Below, in pieces: positions 61,430 through 64,000 of a stretch of 64,000 bases of DNA. The translations under genes and the position numbers were made by a program. This DNA comes from Nonomuraea typhae (lineage in GTDB: Bacteria; Actinomycetota; Actinomycetes; Streptosporangiales; Streptosporangiaceae). The notes beneath the pieces are model-generated. The model was not told the DNA's origin. It searched no databases and worked only from the letters and a program-made list of their open reading frames with translations. The stretch's first letter is position 1. Each line of letters opens with the position of its first letter. The stretch spans positions 682,001 to 746,000 of the forward strand of contig NZ_VRLV01000002.1 of NCBI RefSeq assembly GCF_009760925.1, in the 5' to 3' direction.

Positions 61430-61711
61430 ATGCGATACGCGCTCGAGGCCGAGGGGCTGGACGCCGACCGAGTGGCGCCGCCAGGGCGGCTGAAGGGCGG
61501 CGCCGGTGTCCGGGTGCCGCAGGCACGGCCGCTCGAGTTGACGGGCGAGGTGGCGAAGGTGTCCGGCGGGCGGGCGCCGGCGGCCGCGGCGGGTTCGGGT
61601 GCGAGTGCGGGTTCGGGTGCGGCGGGTGCGGGTGCGGCGGGTTCGGGTTCGGGTGTGGTGGCGGTGCGTCGCGTGGATGAGCTCGGGGGCGGTGGCCGGT
61701 GGGGCAAGTGA
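61430..61711 (+). CDS. Possible small hypothetical protein (low confidence)
   Basis: A 93-residue frame starting MRYALEAEGLDADRVAPPG with coding-like G/C at third codon positions and then a Gly/Ser/Ala-rich repeat section. No family is recognised and no ribosome site precedes the ATG. It may be a fragment or a chance frame. Confidence 0.28.
   Translation: MRYALEAEGLDADRVAPPGRLKGGAGVRVPQARPLELTGEVAKVSGGRAPAAAAGSGASAGSGAAGAGAAGSGSGVVAVRRVDELGGGGRWGK
61593..61668 (+). repeat. GGGT(T/G)CG-type hexamer and nonamer low-complexity tract
   Basis: A tract of repeated GGTTCG, GGTGCG and GCGGGT words forms the Ala/Gly/Ser-rich part of the small reading frame. It is simple-sequence DNA. Confidence 0.6.
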
Positions 61712-62375
61712 CGGGCGTTGGTGTCTCCGGCTTGGGCGGTCGAGCCGGTGGGGTGTGCGCACCGCTGGTCATCCGGGTTGGCGGTGCAGGTCGTGCCGTC
61801 GGCCGCTCGGGTGTTGTCGCCGCCGGCCGTTCGAGGGATCGCGCCGTCGGCCGATCCGGGTGTTCCGGGCGGCCGGCCGGTCCGGGGGTGGAGGGCTGGT
61901 GACGCGGACGCGGGTGTGAGCAACATCACCGGCCCGACCCAGGCCGTGCCCAGGTGCAACGGCCTCCCTGCGCCCCGGTGGGGCTCGGTGTGGAGGGTGG
62001 TGTATTGAGCCGGTATCCGGCTGGTTCCGCGTTCTTGAGCTGGCGCACCGGGTTTTTGCCGGAAGCCGCCCGGAGCCGGGAAACGGGTGGCTGAAAGGCG
62101 TGGGCGATCGAGCCGGATGGGCGAACTGTCCGGAGGCGGGTGGCGGGGCGCGCGGCCGGGTGGCGGGAAGGGGCAGGCCACGATGGGTTCGTAGCCGCTG
62201 ACCTGCGATCTTCATGACGAGGGTGGCGCGGAGGGCCGAGAATGGGGAAGGTCATGCTTGTGTCGAAGCTCACCCCGGGCCTGCTTCGTTTGCGGATGAT
62301 TTCCCGCGCTTCCTCCGTCACCGACCCTCGCGAAACGGTCGGCGCACCGCCGGGAGCCGCGTAGCATCATCCGGC
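61712..62375. other. 664-base stretch without a supported gene
   Basis: No reading frame with a recognisable product, ribosome site or typical codon use was found on either strand. The DNA is rich in GCCGTCGGCCG- and GGCCGGCCGG-type words, especially at 61790-61900. It could be decayed coding sequence or a long regulatory spacer upstream of the lipoprotein gene. Confidence 0.5.
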
Positions 62376-62948
62376 ATGGGGCTGCGTTTCACGGCATCAC
62401 GCGTGCGGCGGGCCGCCGTCTGTCTGACGGCGGTCGCGATGTCGCTCGCGATGACCGGGTGCGCGCTGTTGCCTGGCCGGTCGCTGGCCAGGGACATCGG
62501 TCAGCTCAACGTGACCAGTCCCGAGTTGCGCGAGGACAAGCCGCTGCCTCGCGAGTACTCCTGCAAGGGCAACCAGGGCAGTCCGCCACTGCGCTGGTCG
62601 GGTGAGTCGTTGCTGGAGGCCAAGTCGATCGCGATCGTGCTGGACACTCATACCGGTTCGAATGCCGCGGTCAACTGGGTTGTGTACAACATTCCGCCCG
62701 ACTGGACCGAGCTTGGGCCGAACGCCGCCGAGGCGCTGCCGGACGAGGACACCGGCCAGGCCAAAGTGACGAGCGGCAAGGTGGGTTACGAGCCGCCGTG
62801 CGATGACAAGGGCACCTATCGGTTCAGCGTGTATGCGCTGGACGAGCGGGTGTCGGTCTCGGGGGGCGCCCCTCTCCCCGAGGTACTGAAGAGCATCGCG
62901 GATCGGACCATCGCGCGCGGTCGCCTGACGGTGGTCAACATCGAGTGA
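62376..62948 (+). CDS. PEBP/YbhB-family lipoprotein
   Basis: A 190-residue exported protein. The signal ends in a lipobox MTGC (cysteine at about residue 28), so it is membrane-anchored. The YbhB/YbcL (Raf kinase inhibitor-like) fold has SPELREDKPLPREYSCKGNQ, PPLRWSGE, LDTHTGSNAAVNWVVYNIP and CDDKGTYRFSVYALDE. It binds small anionic ligands in homologues; its role here is unknown. Confidence 0.9.
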   Translation: MGLRFTASRVRRAAVCLTAVAMSLAMTGCALLPGRSLARDIGQLNVTSPELREDKPLPREYSCKGNQGSPPLRWSGESLLEAKSIAIVLDTHTGSNAAVNWVVYNIPPDWTELGPNAAEALPDEDTGQAKVTSGKVGYEPPCDDKGTYRFSVYALDERVSVSGGAPLPEVLKSIADRTIARGRLTVVNIE

Positions 62949-63131
62949 GAGATCGAGCACTGCTGGTAGTAGTGGTTACCAATTCTTCACTTAGGGTGTG
63001 ACAACGCTCATAGTGGTCCGACAGAATCAGATCCAATTGTTAGACGTCGGTGATCATAGGGGGCAGGTCGCGTCGATGGCCGCGCGATCTCACCGGCGCC
63101 ACTGGGAGGCCATGGCTTTGAGGGTGGTGCA
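62949..63131 (+). promoter_or_regulatory. AT-richer leader upstream of the right-edge gene
   Basis: The 183 bases have lower GC than the genes, especially near 62975-63060 (ATTCTTCACTTAGGGTG). They should contain the promoter of the right-edge gene. A GAGGG element at 63118-63122 is the probable ribosome site for ATG 63132. No clear -35/-10 pair was assigned. Confidence 0.4.
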
Positions 63132-64000
63132 ATGACCGCGGTCGTAGTCAGCTTGGTCGCTGTTGTGCTCCTCGTGCTCGTCGTCGTGGCACTGGGCATG
63201 CGTTCGATGAACCGCAGGGAGAGTTCCCTGCCGCCGGAGCGGCTGAAGGATCTGGTCGACCGGGAAGAGATGAAGCAGGCCCGTTCAACGGACGAGTTCG
63301 CGGCGCATGAGCCCCGGATGACGAACTTCAGCCCCGATTTCAGCCCGATCGACGAGGTCAAACAGCCCAGGCCGGTGCGTACCGGCCAGCGCGGCAAGCG
63401 TGGCGTCGACGAGTGGGGCAACCCGAGCTCGGATGACGAGGACGAGGAGTTCTGGGCCAACATCCGCAGCGATGCGGAGGAGGGCGGCTTCGGCGCCGGC
63501 GGCACGGTCGCGGCGCGCAAGGGAGCGTCCCGGCCGGTTGGCGCCGACCGTCCCATGGGCGCCGAGCGCCCCCTCGGCGCCGAACGTCCCGTGGGTGCCG
63601 AACGTCCCGCCGGAGCCGAGCGCCCGGTCGGTGCCCAGCGGCCCGCCGGAGCCGAGCGCCCCATGGGCGCGCCTCGCCCGGTCGAGCAGGAGGCGCCCGT
63701 CAGCGCCGCCGACCCGAACGCCACCACCGTCCAGCAGGCGCTCCCGCAGCGCGCCCCCGCCGCCAAGGCGAACCTCGCGGATCTGGTCGAGTCGACGCAG
63801 CGCATGGACGCCGTCCCCGCCGAGGCGCCCGCGCCGCCCAGCCGCTCCTCGCGCCGGGCCAAGTCCGCCCCCACGCCCGCCCCCACTCCCGCTCCCGCGC
63901 CGTCCGCCGCCGATGTGGCCGAGCAGCGCACCATGGCCTTCGCCGCCCCGACGCCGGACGTGATGAGCATCCTGGGCCCGGGCGCCCAGCAGGTAGCCCC
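63132..64000 (+). CDS. Single-pass membrane protein with hexapeptide repeats (cut by window edge)
   Basis: From ATG 63132 the frame is open for 289 codons to the right edge. It has an N-terminal membrane helix (VVVSLVAVVLLVLVVVALG), a charged segment (MNRRESSLPPERLKDLVDREE), an acidic region (DEDEEFWANIRSDAEE) and about eight hexapeptide repeats of the form X-Gly-Ala-Glu-Arg-Pro, then Pro/Ala-rich sequence. The protein looks like a membrane-anchored disordered scaffold; family unknown. Confidence 0.72.
   Translation, partial: MTAVVVSLVAVVLLVLVVVALGMRSMNRRESSLPPERLKDLVDREEMKQARSTDEFAAHEPRMTNFSPDFSPIDEVKQPRPVRTGQRGKRGVDEWGNPSSDDEDEEFWANIRSDAEEGGFGAGGTVAARKGASRPVGADRPMGAERPLGAERPVGAERPAGAERPVGAQRPAGAERPMGAPRPVEQEAPVSAADPNATTVQQALPQRAPAAKANLADLVESTQRMDAVPAEAPAPPSRSSRRAKSAPTPAPTPAPAPSAADVAEQRTMAFAAPTPDVMSILGPGAQQVA
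63530..63680 (+). repeat. 18-bp tandem repeats encoding X-GAERP units
   Basis: About eight 18-bp units around GGCGCCGAGCGCCCC encode six-residue repeats (PVGADR, PMGAER, PLGAER, PVGAER, PAGAER and so on). Synonymous differences between units show that the protein repeat is kept while the DNA drifts. Confidence 0.8.

Noticed and set aside
1..64000. CRISPR array, prophage, insertion sequence or tRNA/rRNA gene
   Set aside because: No regularly spaced direct repeats with unique spacers, no transposase or phage motifs, and no cloverleaf or rRNA-like stretch seen. The tandem repeats found are coding or simple-sequence.

Overview
The window is 64 kb of very GC-rich, densely packed chromosome from an actinomycete. 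Genes with direct counterparts in other actinobacteria (SepH, DUF4193, DUF3710, DUF3159, DUF4235, TrkA/Ceo proteins, coproporphyrin-type ferrochelatase, F420-type LLM oxidoreductase), many GTG starts and ATGA/GTGA gene overlaps support this. The mix looks most like Streptosporangiales (Nonomuraea/Streptosporangium-like), but that rank is an inference. No rRNA, tRNA, IS element, prophage or CRISPR array was found.

Layout. 1-2.4 kb: a two-component pair (kinase cut by the left edge) behind a decayed carboxylesterase pseudogene. 2.5-6.4 kb: hen1-pnkp RNA-repair operon. 6.5-9.2 kb: Uma2-like protein, LLM oxidoreductase and a GH18-like secreted protein lacking the catalytic acid. 9.2-12.05 kb: a DesK-like kinase, a second DesK-like protein whose phosphoacceptor His is Asn, and a DesR-like regulator in overlapping order. 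12-21.2 kb: conserved actinobacterial core (two TrkA proteins, APC permease, TrmA/RumA-type RNA methyltransferase, DUF3159, OB-fold protein, DUF3710, dut) in the order I recall for the Rv2689c-Rv2697c block of M. tuberculosis, interrupted by an alpha/beta hydrolase. 21-28.8 kb: thioesterase, AI-2E-type transporter, DUF6351 secreted protein, valS, DUF4235, otsA.

28.8-41.7 kb is the main metabolic locus, phenylacetate catabolism. A leftward run paaN-thiolase-paaF-paaH-paaA-B-C-D-E continues into an MBL-fold protein and an FAD monooxygenase. A divergent rightward operon holds a PaaI-type thioesterase, paaK and a TetR regulator. The 80-bp divergent spacer has a palindrome lying exactly between the predicted -35 and -10 of paaN, a plausible site for that TetR protein. 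PaaK makes phenylacetyl-CoA, PaaABCE epoxidises it, PaaD probably matures iron-sulfur centres, and PaaN, PaaF, PaaH and the thiolase handle later steps. No PaaG-type isomerase or MaoC-type oxepin-CoA hydrolase is visible here.

41.7-54.7 kb: DUF4193, an OmpR/HAMP-kinase pair, inositol-phosphatase-like protein, S9 peptidase, ferrochelatase, lytic transglycosylase, MFS transporter, polysaccharide deacetylase, sugar-lactone oxidase and a Pro/Thr-rich membrane protein. 54.8-64 kb: subtilisin-like protease, an unusually long SepH, two bacterial PH-domain proteins, a 1-kb low-complexity stretch, a PEBP lipoprotein and a membrane-anchored repeat protein cut by the right edge.

The most notable observations are the kinase/pseudokinase tandem, the paa operator placed inside a promoter spacer, a 7-residue tandem-repeat insertion in the paa thiolase, the MBL/FAD pair with a non-canonical metal motif, and short AT-rich near-identical islands in several coding regions that are read in different frames.
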